Assembly (NCBI GenBank): GCA_002403205.1
Contig: DHHJ01000014.1
Span: 1 to 28,818 of the forward strand
Direction of reading: 5' to 3'
Source of the DNA: Anaerolineaceae bacterium UBA4775
Lineage (GTDB): Bacteria; Chloroflexota; Anaerolineae; Anaerolineales; Anaerolineaceae
DNA: 28,818 bases
Every line of letters starts with the position of its first letter. Within the stretch, counting starts at the first letter, position 1. Made by a program: the position numbers and the translations under genes. Positions 1 through 7,937 of this stretch are shown here, one piece after another. The notes under the pieces were generated by a model, which had not been told where the DNA came from, ran no database searches, and was given only the letters and a program-made list of their open reading frames with translations.

Positions 1-700
1 ATATGGAAATTCTTGACAGAAACAACAGGTTTCCCTGCTCATCCAGCAACAGGCTTCCCGCCTCTGCCATCCGGACCACCACCCTGCGGGCACCATAAGC
101 CTTTAACTGGAAGACGACTTCCACCGGGTCTTCCAAGCCGGTCAACTGGCGGGCCTCACGCAGATTAGGAGAAACCACATCCACTTGTTGGCAATTTTGG
201 AAAAACAGATCACGGTTTTCAGGCCTGCAAAATTCATCATAGGGTTCCCATAAGATCACCCGGCAGGCTCGCTCCCGCAGCCTCGGCACCCACTGATTGA
301 CTTCTTCAGGTGGACATTGCAAGTGAACGCCAATCACCTCGGCATATGCTGCAGGAATCTGGTCCGGTTTTGGTAGATTCGCTTTCAGTTCCACAAAATC
401 CGTCTGGAAGGTCTCGTGGCGGGTGCCATCCTCTTCAAACACCTGCCAGGCACGCGGGGACGGTACGTTCTCAAAGATCCGTAGCCCTGAAAGATCGAAA
501 TAAGATCCCAGCAGATCGATCTGACCGGGCTCAAAATCACCCCCCACACTCGAGATGATTCCCACACGATCCGTCCAAACCCGTAAACCCATTACAGCAT
601 GGGTCAAACCCCCGCCAAGAATGCCATTTTTTTCTGTGCCATCGGGCAGGATGATGTCATCAATGATAATGCTCCCTATGGAGAGGAAATATGCTGTCAC
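1..700 (-). CDS. PfkB-family carbohydrate/nucleoside kinase, partial (3' end beyond window)
   Basis: About 233 codons are visible before the gene runs off the left edge. The best start is GTG at 698-700, preceded by AAGGATCA. The N-terminus has the ribokinase-fold opening (YFLSIGSIIIDD) followed by a glycine-rich GGGLTHAVMGL segment, which is the PfkB substrate-binding region. A later VSPNLREARQLTG segment matches the NxxEA region that precedes the ATP site. The DTxGAGD anion-hole and catalytic aspartate lie outside the window, so activity cannot be judged. In this family such proteins phosphorylate a sugar or nucleoside hydroxyl using ATP. The gene follows the BtpA-family gene on the same strand after 174 nt that contain a hairpin, so it may be the last member of the nucleoside cluster or a separate unit. 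It would be the third PfkB kinase of the cluster. The substrate cannot be told from sequence. Confidence 0.8.
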   Translation of the reverse strand, partial: MTAYFLSIGSIIIDDIILPDGTEKNGILGGGLTHAVMGLRVWTDRVGIISSVGGDFEPGQIDLLGSYFDLSGLRIFENVPSPRAWQVFEEDGTRHETFQTDFVELKANLPKPDQIPAAYAEVIGVHLQCPPEEVNQWVPRLRERACRVILWEPYDEFCRPENRDLFFQNCQQVDVVSPNLREARQLTGLEDPVEVVFQLKAYGARRVVVRMAEAGSLLLDEQGNLLFLSRISI

Positions 701-799
701 ACTTGATCCTTTTTCACATTCTTAATCACACAACCAGTCTGCACGAACCAACCAAAGACGGCTTCTGTCCGGTTCTTGGTTTTTTCCATGACATATTTA

Positions 800-835
800 C
801 TGGATAAGGCAGCAAGTGATGCTTGCCTTATCCAG
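800..835 (-). terminator. Hairpin between BtpA-family gene and PfkB gene (possible terminator or attenuator)
   Basis: CTGGATAAGGCA (800-811) is a perfect inverted repeat of 824-835, giving a 12-bp stem with a 12-nt loop that can pair a little further. It lies about 40 nt past the stop of the BtpA-family gene. On the minus strand it is followed by TAAATATG rather than a run of T, so it may only weaken read-through or stabilise the upstream mRNA. Confidence 0.5.
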
Positions 836-874
836 TTGGCAGACAAATTTCGATAAAATTACCGCAAAACAGGC

Positions 875-1693
875 CTACCGGCTTGTTTTTGCTGCCGTCA
901 TGAACGCCTCAATCCGGTCGAAAGCCCATTCATCAAGCACGGCTTCCTTCGTCCAGCCGGAAACGGATTTGAACGCGCTGCTGACGATCACGCCATCAGC
1001 GACCTGCAGCACATCGGCCACATTCTCAGCAGTCGCTCCGCCGCCCAGCAGCAACGGGACCTTGAATTCCGCATTTCGCACCGATCTCAGCATCTCCATT
1101 GATTCGTCAAAGGATAAGCCGGTCAGGATCAGGCCATCCGCCCGGCCAAACACCGCTGCCCAGCGGGCTTCATCCACCAGGGGTAAGCGGCCCAAAGGCT
1201 GCCCGGTCCGGTCGTAAACATCCGCCAAAATGTGGATGTCATCCGCCTTGATGTGAGCGCGATACTGGATAGCCTCATAAGCGCATCCCTCAATCAGTCC
1301 CTCAGCTTTGACCATGGTGCCCACATAGACCTTGATGCGCACAAACTGCGCCCCAATGGCCTGGGCGATGGCCAGCGGCTCTTTGGCGGCGTGGCTCATC
1401 ATGCACACCCCTAACACCAAGGAAGGGAATTCCCTGCGGATCGCTGCCCCAACCACTGACAAAACCGCCACGCTGTGCGGCTGGGGTGTTGGAGCGATCG
1501 GGAAATCGCCCAAATCCTGGATGTACAGCGCTGGAACCCCTGCTTTAACCGCCTTTTCTGCGTTCTTCAGCGCCATCGAAAGGATTTTGTCCATCGGCTG
1601 TGCCCCGGGATGCTGTGATGCAGGGGTAGGCGGCAGGTGTAATGCGGCAATGACTGCCGGCTGGTCACCGTCAAAGATGGGTAAAGGCTTCAT
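875..1693 (-). CDS. BtpA/SgcQ-family TIM-barrel protein
   Basis: The 272-residue protein matches the BtpA family throughout: VIAALHLPPTP near the N-terminus, DLGDFPIAPTP, then FVRIKVYVG, ILADVYDRTGQPLG and a C-terminal PLLLGGGATAENV phosphate-site-like loop. BtpA was named for photosystem I assembly in cyanobacteria, and the relative SgcQ lies in an E. coli sugar operon; the reaction is not established. I chose ATG at 1693 because it forms an ATGA overlap with the stop of the SIS gene. An upstream in-frame start at 1711 would overlap that gene by 22 nt and is less likely. In this cluster the barrel could act on a phosphoribosyl intermediate, which is inference from context only. Confidence 0.85.
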   Translation of the reverse strand: MKPLPIFDGDQPAVIAALHLPPTPASQHPGAQPMDKILSMALKNAEKAVKAGVPALYIQDLGDFPIAPTPQPHSVAVLSVVGAAIRREFPSLVLGVCMMSHAAKEPLAIAQAIGAQFVRIKVYVGTMVKAEGLIEGCAYEAIQYRAHIKADDIHILADVYDRTGQPLGRLPLVDEARWAAVFGRADGLILTGLSFDESMEMLRSVRNAEFKVPLLLGGGATAENVADVLQVADGVIVSSAFKSVSGWTKEAVLDEWAFDRIEAFMTAAKTSR

Positions 1694-2838
1694 TTCTTCC
1701 AGGTCTCCCAATACTCACTGGTGCGGATGCGAGAGATGCCGCCGCCGCCTTCGGGATCGCGTCCGCCGCCAAAATCGCGGAAGAAAGGCTCGCCCAGCGC
1801 TTCCGCTCGGTAGGCAGAGAACAGTTCACCCGGGATTTGGGTCACCAGCGCAGAGAACATCTCTGCTACCGGTGAGAAAGTCAACGCTGCATCCGCCTTT
1901 GCAATGATTTCCTTGGCTGACTCCGGGCAGATCACGCATACTCGCCGTCCAATTTGCTTGGCCGCGACGACCACTTCATCAACACGGGACAAATCTCGAT
2001 CGCCGGCTGTGATTAAGAACGTCGGGGTTGTTCGCTCTCGGGCGAAGTATTGCAGGTGGGCCCACTCCTCTGTGTCCTGACCCAAGGCCGGGTCTCCTGA
2101 TGCCTCGAGGACCTTCGCAGCAGAGAAAAGCGCAATGCCAAAGTTTGGTCCACCACCGACGAACACGAATTCCGTGGCATCCTGCCAATCCTTAACCAAG
2201 TGCTGGATGGCGGCATCATTCCGCTGGATGGTTTCTTCCATCACATCAGCCAGGCCCAGCAGGGTTTCTCGGTGTGCGTTGGCCTGCGGGGTTGTGATCG
2301 TCCCGCGCACCTCACCAATACGGATGGCCATTAACAATAAGGCGACCTGATTGATAAAAAAAGAGCGTGCACCCGGTGATACTTCACCCCCCGGGACCTC
2401 AAATGGCGGGTTGGGTACCTGGAAGAGCACATCCCCGGCTGATGCAACCCGACTGTCAGGTGTGGCCGTTAACGAGAGCGTGGTGGCACCTGCTTCACGC
2501 GCCAATAGCAACGCTTCATACGTGCGAGCCACACTTCCAGATACCGAAATCCCGATCACAAGGTTGGTATTGGGGCCGCTTTGCGGTAAAAAGCCTGCTT
2601 TATAGCGCGCAAAATCAAGGGAAGTCGCTGCCAAGGTCGGCAGTCCGGCCAGTTTTTCAAACGCCAGCTGGGTCGAAAGGGCAGCATGGTGAGAATCACC
2701 GCATCCCGTGATATAAATGCGCTTCAGCGAAAGGATCAATTCTGGATGCAGGCTCAGGCGTGCCCTCTCATCCAACGTCTGAAAGGTTTCTCGTAACAAA
2801 TCCGGCATACTCTTAACTTGTTCAACCAAACTGTTCAT
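1690..2838 (-). CDS. Two-domain SIS sugar isomerase/deglycase (GlmS C-terminal-like, AgaS/FrlB-like)
   Basis: Two SIS (sugar isomerase) domains are visible. The first has IYITGCGDSHHAA and the serine-rich phosphosugar loop ISVSGSVARTYEALL. The second begins about residue 220 with FVFVGGGPNFGIALFSAAK and has the EWAHLQYF segment typical of GlmS isomerase relatives. There is no glutaminase domain, so it is not a full GlmS. Family members interconvert or deaminate aminosugar phosphates, or break down Amadori-type sugar amines (FrlB). AGGAG sits directly against the first ATG (2844) but 6 nt before the second (2838), so the second is the likely start. The gene is coupled by ATGA overlap to the BtpA-family gene. 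Exact substrate unknown. Confidence 0.85.
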   Translation of the reverse strand: MNSLVEQVKSMPDLLRETFQTLDERARLSLHPELILSLKRIYITGCGDSHHAALSTQLAFEKLAGLPTLAATSLDFARYKAGFLPQSGPNTNLVIGISVSGSVARTYEALLLAREAGATTLSLTATPDSRVASAGDVLFQVPNPPFEVPGGEVSPGARSFFINQVALLLMAIRIGEVRGTITTPQANAHRETLLGLADVMEETIQRNDAAIQHLVKDWQDATEFVFVGGGPNFGIALFSAAKVLEASGDPALGQDTEEWAHLQYFARERTTPTFLITAGDRDLSRVDEVVVAAKQIGRRVCVICPESAKEIIAKADAALTFSPVAEMFSALVTQIPGELFSAYRAEALGEPFFRDFGGGRDPEGGGGISRIRTSEYWETWKK

Positions 2839-2975
2839 AGCCATCTCCTAAATCATTGATTTCTGTTTGCCTGGCAAAATTTCACCAGGATTCTGTGCTT
2901 TTTTACGATAGTTCTACTTGAAACTATTTAGCCTACACGAAATTATCAAAATATTTATCATGCACGCCTGTTCCA
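2839..2975 (-). other. 137-nt intergenic gap inside the catabolic cluster
   Basis: This is the largest gap between the binding-protein gene and the BtpA gene. It holds a short inverted repeat, CCTGG near 2870 paired with CCAGG about 15 nt on, and A/T-rich sequence that could carry a promoter for the SIS-BtpA pair. No convincing -35/-10 pair or T-tailed terminator is visible. Confidence 0.4.
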
Positions 2976-3905
2976 TCACGCTCTCAAAACCTGGTAAAGT
3001 ATTTCCTTCCAGGCAGGGACATCGATTTCCCAAACCACTTCCACGTTGGGCTCCTGTTTGGTCACACCGCGTTCATCCACCACGGTCATCCCACGGGTAA
3101 GCTCGCTGTCGGTTTCAACATCCACATAGTGCTTGCTTTGGCGGACAACAATGCCGGGATCCAGCGCCACAGCCATTGTGACGGGGTCAGGCAGCGGTAA
3201 TGCCGGGTCCCCCAGCCATTCGCGGTTGGTCTGGATCGCCTGGCGGTTACAATCCACCGTGAAATGCCCATAAACCGTATCAAGGCTGTCAATGTAATCC
3301 AGGTCCGCTTCCAGCAAGTTCGCCTCGCCCCGGCACAATTCCCATCCCACCTGCACCAGTGGCAGACCGGCGTGATATACCTGCCGGGCTGCTTCAGGAT
3401 CCACCCAAATGTTGTATTCCGCTGCCGGTGTGATGTTGCCCACGGTATTGGCCGCCCCGCCCATGACATAACAGGCTTCGATTTTCCGGCTCAGGTCCGG
3501 TGCGATCCCGAGGGCTAAAGCAATGTTCGTCAGGGGGCCTAACGTCACCAGGGTGATCTCACCGGGATACTTGCGAAAAGCCTCGATCATCGCATCCACG
3601 GCATGCGTCTCCTGGGCTGGCAATTTTGGCTCCGGATAGTTCATCCCGCCCATGCCATCAGGTCCGTGGAAAAAATATGCCCAAAATGGCTCTCGTAAAA
3701 GTGGTTGGGCTGCACCCTCGTAGACCGGCGTCTCTTTTCCGCACAACTCAACCGTGTAACGCGCATTCTGACTGCACATCTCCAGCGGGACATTGCCCGC
3801 AACCGTGCTGATGCCTTCCACATGCACATCCGGCCACCGCAAAGCCATCAGAATGGCGACGGCATCATCAGAAGCAGTATCCGTATCAATCCAAAAACGA
3901 CGCAT
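2976..3905 (-). CDS. Nucleoside hydrolase (IUNH family), divergent paralog
   Basis: The 309-residue protein has the calcium-binding opening of inosine-uridine nucleoside hydrolases, DTDTASDDA (D7, D9, D13, D14), where most relatives have DTDPGxDDA. NITPAAEYNIWVDPEAA supplies N157, E163 and N165, and D240 completes the metal site. The family cleaves the N-glycosidic bond of ribonucleosides to base and ribose. The residue before D240 is proline (PLPDP), whereas the neighbouring paralog and classic purine-type enzymes have His-Asp there. The leaving group may therefore be activated differently. AAGGAG lies 5 nt before ATG at 3905; a TTG at 3908 is directly next to the SD and less likely. The gene starts 9 nt after its paralog ends. 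Both are probably translated from one message. Confidence 0.9.
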   Translation of the reverse strand: MRRFWIDTDTASDDAVAILMALRWPDVHVEGISTVAGNVPLEMCSQNARYTVELCGKETPVYEGAAQPLLREPFWAYFFHGPDGMGGMNYPEPKLPAQETHAVDAMIEAFRKYPGEITLVTLGPLTNIALALGIAPDLSRKIEACYVMGGAANTVGNITPAAEYNIWVDPEAARQVYHAGLPLVQVGWELCRGEANLLEADLDYIDSLDTVYGHFTVDCNRQAIQTNREWLGDPALPLPDPVTMAVALDPGIVVRQSKHYVDVETDSELTRGMTVVDERGVTKQEPNVEVVWEIDVPAWKEILYQVLRA

Positions 3906-3914
3906 CAATCCTCC

Positions 3915-4847
3915 TTACTGAATTAATCGGTCAATTAATAAGTCGATCACAGCCCTGCTGTCCGCTTCTACGAGTATGCGTGCTGCCCTGCGAGCGCCCC
4001 ACTGGCGATGGACGTCTGCGATGGTTTTTCCAAAGCACAGTCCCGTCGTTTCAACATAAACCGGTGCTTGAATGGCTGTGTATAATTCTGGCTTCAGCAA
4101 GTAGGCGGTGACCGATGGGTCGTGCAGGTGGAACGCGCCATTCAACCCATAGACCTGATCGTGAAAGGCCTGATAGCAGGGTTGAATGCGCTCAAGCAAA
4201 TCTGTGGCGGGGTTTTTGCCCGCATACAGCCGGGATAAATCCTCGGGCTGGACGATGGTTTTCGTAGTAACATCCAGGCCGACCATGGTGACATCCCAAT
4301 CCGCTCGGAACACAATCTCTGCCGCGTGCGCGTCATGGAAGATATTTGCCTCTGCGACCGGTGAAATATTCCCCACCCCAAAGGCACTCCCGCCCATCAA
4401 GACAACCTCCTCAACCAAAGAAGCAATCTCCGGGTCCTGTTGCAGCGCCATGGCGATATTCGTCAGCGGTCCCAGCGGAACCAGGGTGAGCTCGCCGGGA
4501 TATGTTCTCACCATCTCCAATATGAATTGAACTGCCGGCCGCGGGTCCAACCTGCCACGCGGGGGCGGCGGGTTGGTGTTCCCCATGCCATCCAAACCGT
4601 GAACCTCGGTGCCCAGATCCAATTCACGGCGAAACAGCGGGGCACCCGCACCTTTGGAAACAGGAATATGGTCATGCCCTTCAAGCTCAACCAGGCGCAA
4701 CCCATTCAACGCGCAGGTATCCACATCCGCATTGCCGAAGACCGTGGTCAATCCCACCACCTCCAGCTCGGGTGAACGCAAGGCGGCCAAAATCGCCATT
4801 GCATCGTCAATCCCTGGGTCAGTATCAAACAGAATTTTCCTCGCCAT
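3915..4847 (-). CDS. Nucleoside hydrolase (IUNH family), canonical
   Basis: The 310-residue protein carries the full inosine-uridine nucleoside hydrolase signature: DTDPGIDDA at residues 8-16, VPLGPLTNIA near 123, N160 and the NISPVAEANIFHDAHAAE block with E166 and N168, and H242-D243. All calcium and ribose ligands and the general-acid histidine are present, so hydrolysis of a ribonucleoside to free base plus ribose is expected in the cytoplasm. The spacing of these residues matches the family closely. It lies between the YjbQ gene (7 nt upstream) and a divergent paralog downstream. An AAGGAG at the end of the YjbQ gene can serve as its ribosome site. Purine versus pyrimidine preference cannot be decided here. 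Confidence 0.93.
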   Translation of the reverse strand: MARKILFDTDPGIDDAMAILAALRSPELEVVGLTTVFGNADVDTCALNGLRLVELEGHDHIPVSKGAGAPLFRRELDLGTEVHGLDGMGNTNPPPPRGRLDPRPAVQFILEMVRTYPGELTLVPLGPLTNIAMALQQDPEIASLVEEVVLMGGSAFGVGNISPVAEANIFHDAHAAEIVFRADWDVTMVGLDVTTKTIVQPEDLSRLYAGKNPATDLLERIQPCYQAFHDQVYGLNGAFHLHDPSVTAYLLKPELYTAIQAPVYVETTGLCFGKTIADVHRQWGARRAARILVEADSRAVIDLLIDRLIQ

Positions 4848-4854
4848 GATCCGG

Positions 4855-5262
4855 CTACGCTCCTTCCACTACGCGAATATGCACTTTTCGTGTGCGCGGG
4901 CCGTCAAACTCGCAGAACACGATGCCTTGGGAACCCCCCAGCAGCAATTTGCCGCCACTGACGATCAAAGGTAAAGATGACCCCACCAGTGTGGATTTGA
5001 TATGCCCGGCCGCATCCGCCGGGGTGTCATAAATGTGCTCAAAATCCACCCGGGTCGGCACCAGGCGGTGAATCTCATCTCTGATATCAAGTGCAGTCGC
5101 CGGGTCGACAATGGAATTCAAAGTCAAGGCCGCAGTTGTGTGGGGCACAAACACCACACAGATCCCTTCCTGGACACCGCTGGCGGCCACAGCCTGGTTG
5201 ACCTCAGCGGTGATGTCCAGCAAGCTCTCCTTCGGCGGGGTTTCAATGACGATGGTCTGCAA
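4855..5262 (-). CDS. YjbQ/UPF0047-family protein
   Basis: The 135-residue protein shows the YjbQ family pattern: VPHTTAALTLN with H41, then H76, and PADAAGHIKSTLVGSS with H87, ending in the QGIVFCEFDGPRTRKV block. The three histidines are the likely metal or catalytic cluster. YjbQ members have weak thiamine-phosphate synthase activity in vitro, but their real role is unsettled. The usual LGxWQGI has Ser instead of Trp here. The start is TTG at 5262, preceded by AGGAGG with a 7-nt spacing; no better ATG exists. Its place between PfkB kinases and nucleoside hydrolases suggests a step on a phosphorylated ribose or base compound, which is inference. Confidence 0.88.
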   Translation of the reverse strand: MQTIVIETPPKESLLDITAEVNQAVAASGVQEGICVVFVPHTTAALTLNSIVDPATALDIRDEIHRLVPTRVDFEHIYDTPADAAGHIKSTLVGSSLPLIVSGGKLLLGGSQGIVFCEFDGPRTRKVHIRVVEGA

Positions 5263-5316
5263 AATAGTTCCTCCTCGCGGTTACGCAAATTAATAATTTC
5301 ATAACACCTGTTAAAC

Positions 5317-6264
5317 CTAACGCAGGTCATCACCCAGGATGCCCTGCACCTCCGCCAATGTGGGCATCTGGCGTCCGGAGCCCAGTTTCCCGACTTTGGC
5401 TGCGCCCATAGCATTGGCGATCGCCAGCGCATCTGCCAGAGGATATCCCTGCACAAGGCTGATGATCAGCGCGGCGGCAAAACTGTCGCCAGCACCGGTG
5501 GTATCGACCGCACTGACAGGAAAACCGGGATGGGCAAGCGACCCCTCGTGTGTGAAGGCAACGCACCCCTGCTGGCCGAGCTTGACAACCACCAATGTGA
5601 TTTCATCCGTCAGCAATTCGGCTGCATCCTGAACCGTTTTCCCGCCCGGCAAAACCAGGGGGATCTCGTCAACGGTCAACAGCACAGCCGAACAGTGTGT
5701 TAACGCCGCCTCCCGGAGAGCCCAGTCAACATTTTTTGCGTAAGGCCCCGGGTCAAAGAAGACAGGTTTCTTAAGCTCGCGGGCATAGGCCATCCCCTCC
5801 AAACAAGCCTTCACAAGGCGTGCCTCCTGGAGGGTATACCCGTAGGTGTGCACCGCATCGGCGCATTGAATGGCGGATTCCCAGCCCCCTGTGAAGCCAA
5901 CTTCCGGCCCTTCACCCACATGCCCAAGAAAGACATGCTGCCCCTGGCCATCAGCCAGGACAAACACCAGGGTTGTGCTGCCATCCTTTTGGATGATGAT
6001 CTCCTCCGTATCAATCCCTTCCGAATTGAAAATGGAGATCAGCTCATTGCCATACAAATCCTCGCCGACCACACCCAGCGCCTTCATCCTGGCCCCTAAA
6101 TGGCTCCCAGCAATTAAAAAGTTGCCTGCGCCGCCCGGTTCAACCTGGATATTCGAGACCAATTGATGGACCTCTGGCACGATAGGAAATGCTTCCACGG
6201 TCGCATTCAGGTCAACCACCAGGTCGCCAAAGGAAAGGATGTGGCAATCCCCTCTCGGCTTCAT
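5317..6264 (-). CDS. PfkB-family carbohydrate/nucleoside kinase
   Basis: This 315-residue ribokinase-fold protein has the N-terminal PfkB region (ILSFGDLVVDLNATV, then EPGGAGNFLIAGSHLG) and the C-terminal signature DTTGAGDSFAAAL at residues 254-266, with D260 as the catalytic base. Such enzymes phosphorylate sugars or nucleosides using ATP. I set the start at ATG 6264, which overlaps the upstream kinase stop as ATGA. The open frame extends 31 codons further upstream, but that part lies inside the neighbouring gene and shows no family similarity. The adjacent PfkB kinase upstream is quite different in sequence, so the two probably use different substrates. A 54-nt gap with the YjbQ ribosome site follows. 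Confidence 0.92.
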   Translation of the reverse strand: MKPRGDCHILSFGDLVVDLNATVEAFPIVPEVHQLVSNIQVEPGGAGNFLIAGSHLGARMKALGVVGEDLYGNELISIFNSEGIDTEEIIIQKDGSTTLVFVLADGQGQHVFLGHVGEGPEVGFTGGWESAIQCADAVHTYGYTLQEARLVKACLEGMAYARELKKPVFFDPGPYAKNVDWALREAALTHCSAVLLTVDEIPLVLPGGKTVQDAAELLTDEITLVVVKLGQQGCVAFTHEGSLAHPGFPVSAVDTTGAGDSFAAALIISLVQGYPLADALAIANAMGAAKVGKLGSGRQMPTLAEVQGILGDDLR

Positions 6265-7259
6265 GCGTTGTGTTCCAATCTCTGCAAGACTTCCGACAGC
6301 GCCGCCTGATCTTGGCCAGTGCCCTGCTGTTCTTGCATTTGTTTCAGGAAAGCGCACACATCCTCACGGGTGAATCGAGCCGCACCGTACACTGTCGTTG
6401 CCATCCCGCCGAGGGCGTTGGCCAGCAACAGGCTTCCCTGTGGGGAGAACGCGTGCAAATACCCGTAGATGAGCCCTGCAGAAAAGTTGTCACCTGCGCT
6501 GGTGGTATCCACTACCTGGACGGGGAAAGCCGGGCCGTGGATCACCCCATCATCAAAACCCAGCCAGGCACCTTCACGGCCAGATTTGATGGCGACCAGG
6601 TCCAACCCAATGGATAAAAACCTGTCAAGTTGAAGCCTGCGGTCCGTTGTCCCGGTCAGGCGTTCTGTCTCTTCCGCCCCAGTGATCAAAACCGAAAGAT
6701 ATGGCAGCACATCTTGCAGGGTATCCTGTGCCAAAAGCACCGGGTCGAGGCCGGTATCCATGCTGAGGGGAATACCCTGCTCCGCAGCCATCTCTACCAG
6801 TTTCCAGGCGGCATCCCTTTGGGGCGCCTCCATAAAATCATAACCAACCAGTTGCACAAAAGCGATGTCGTCCAATACATCCTGGGAGAGGTCATCAGGC
6901 TGAAGGGCAATATTTGCGCCGCGATGGCTTAGCATGGTCCGCTCTCCATTGGGCGTGACGGCGATGAAAATCAACCCGGTCTGCAATCCCGGTTTGACGA
7001 CCACATGCCGGGTGTCAACCTGTGCAAGAGCAAGTTCGCTCAGAACGTAATCGGTCCAAATGTCATCTCCCACCGCGCCGAGCAGCCGCGCGGGCTGTCC
7101 TAAAAGGCGTAAAGCCACGGCCGAGTTAGAGACGGCGCCGCCCAAATGCATCTCAACATGTTCAGCATAGGCATCTCGCCCAATCTCAGGGAATGTTGTG
7201 AGCTGGAAGATATTATCGACATTGATATCACCGAAAAACAAAACGGATTTGCCAGGCAT
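6261..7259 (-). CDS. PfkB-family carbohydrate/nucleoside kinase, second paralog
   Basis: The 332-residue protein begins VLFFGDINVDNI and has GGAVSNSAVALRLLG at residues 40-54, the sugar-binding region of ribokinase-like enzymes, plus VGDDIWTDYV. The C-terminal signature is DTTSAGDNFSAG (251-262): Ser replaces the first Gly of GAGD, while the anion-hole Gly and catalytic D257 remain. Activity as an ATP-dependent sugar or nucleoside kinase is likely. The ATG directly abuts the TAA of the TrpF-like gene, with GGGAGG about 11 nt upstream inside that gene, so translation is probably coupled. The last 40 residues are glutamine- and glutamate-rich and extend slightly past the usual family end. Confidence 0.92.
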   Translation of the reverse strand: MPGKSVLFFGDINVDNIFQLTTFPEIGRDAYAEHVEMHLGGAVSNSAVALRLLGQPARLLGAVGDDIWTDYVLSELALAQVDTRHVVVKPGLQTGLIFIAVTPNGERTMLSHRGANIALQPDDLSQDVLDDIAFVQLVGYDFMEAPQRDAAWKLVEMAAEQGIPLSMDTGLDPVLLAQDTLQDVLPYLSVLITGAEETERLTGTTDRRLQLDRFLSIGLDLVAIKSGREGAWLGFDDGVIHGPAFPVQVVDTTSAGDNFSAGLIYGYLHAFSPQGSLLLANALGGMATTVYGAARFTREDVCAFLKQMQEQQGTGQDQAALSEVLQRLEHNA

Positions 7260-7937
7260 TTATTGCACCACCTCCCTGCCCTTTACGGCAGCGATGAATG
7301 CCGCAATCCGATCCAGATCCTTTTTTACGTTATCGCCAGGCTGGTTGGTATGGGTATTGGAATCCACTCCCCAGGGTTGCACCTCTGTGATCGCCTCCCT
7401 CACATTTACCGACGTCAGACCGCCCGCCAAAATCACTGGAACATTGAACTCATCCACGATCCGGCGGCTGATCGACCAATCGTGGATGTGCCCCGTTGCG
7501 CCAACCCCGGGCATATCCACTACTTTTGTGTCCAGTAAAAACACATCACAAACGGGGGCAAACCGTTCAGCCAGGTTAAAGGTCTCCTCGCCCCCGACCG
7601 GGAGCGCTTTCATCAAGCGCATCTTTGCAGGCAATTTCGCCTTCAAATCCGCCATTACCGTCTCAGGGACGTCTTCCACATCCGTCGAAATGTGGATGAT
7701 GTCAGGGTTCACCGCTTCAGCCATGCGCAAAATTTCTTCAGGATCCGTTGCCATCGTCAGTGCAACCGCCGTGGTGTGCGCCGGCAAAGCGTCCCGTAAT
7801 GCTCTCGCTTGGGAGAAACTCAGCTCCCCCGGGACGAGGTTATAATCCCCGGCGACAAACCCAATATGGTCCACACCCATTTCTGCAGCCTTGACGGCCT
7901 CTGCTATCACCGTGAAAGCATAAATTTGGATAATCAT
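7260..7937 (-). CDS. TrpF-like (phosphoribosylanthranilate isomerase fold) protein with altered active site
   Basis: The 225-residue protein aligns with TrpF over its length: IQIYAFT at the first strand, GVDHIGFV, FLLDTKV, HDWSISRRI, PVILAGGLTSVNVREAI and GVDSNTHTNQPG near the C-terminus. In true TrpF the first strand reads ICGIT with a catalytic cysteine; here the equivalent position is Tyr6. The catalytic aspartate matches D136. The SSGVE anthranilate/phosphate loop is changed to SNTHTN, although the PG and KD positions remain. It is therefore unlikely to be a tryptophan enzyme, and no other trp gene is near. It may bind a phosphoribosyl compound and catalyse an isomerisation or a different reaction. 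It overlaps the amidohydrolase gene by ATGA. Confidence 0.85.
   Translation of the reverse strand: MIIQIYAFTVIAEAVKAAEMGVDHIGFVAGDYNLVPGELSFSQARALRDALPAHTTAVALTMATDPEEILRMAEAVNPDIIHISTDVEDVPETVMADLKAKLPAKMRLMKALPVGGEETFNLAERFAPVCDVFLLDTKVVDMPGVGATGHIHDWSISRRIVDEFNVPVILAGGLTSVNVREAITEVQPWGVDSNTHTNQPGDNVKKDLDRIAAFIAAVKGREVVQ

Noticed and set aside
741..786. Plus-strand hairpin-like sequence followed by TTTTTT
   Set aside because: The stem is imperfect and no plus-strand gene ends there.
816..1217. Open frame of 133 codons on the plus strand
   Set aside because: It lies fully opposite the BtpA-family gene, has low-complexity Ser/Ala/Thr content and no family motif; it is a shadow of the real gene.
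6265..6357. Upstream 31-codon extension of the PfkB kinase
   Set aside because: It lies inside the preceding kinase gene, lacks family similarity, and the ATGA overlap at 6264 is a better start.
7260..7937. Tryptophan biosynthesis gene trpF
   Set aside because: Catalytic cysteine and anthranilate loop are missing, and no other trp gene lies nearby.
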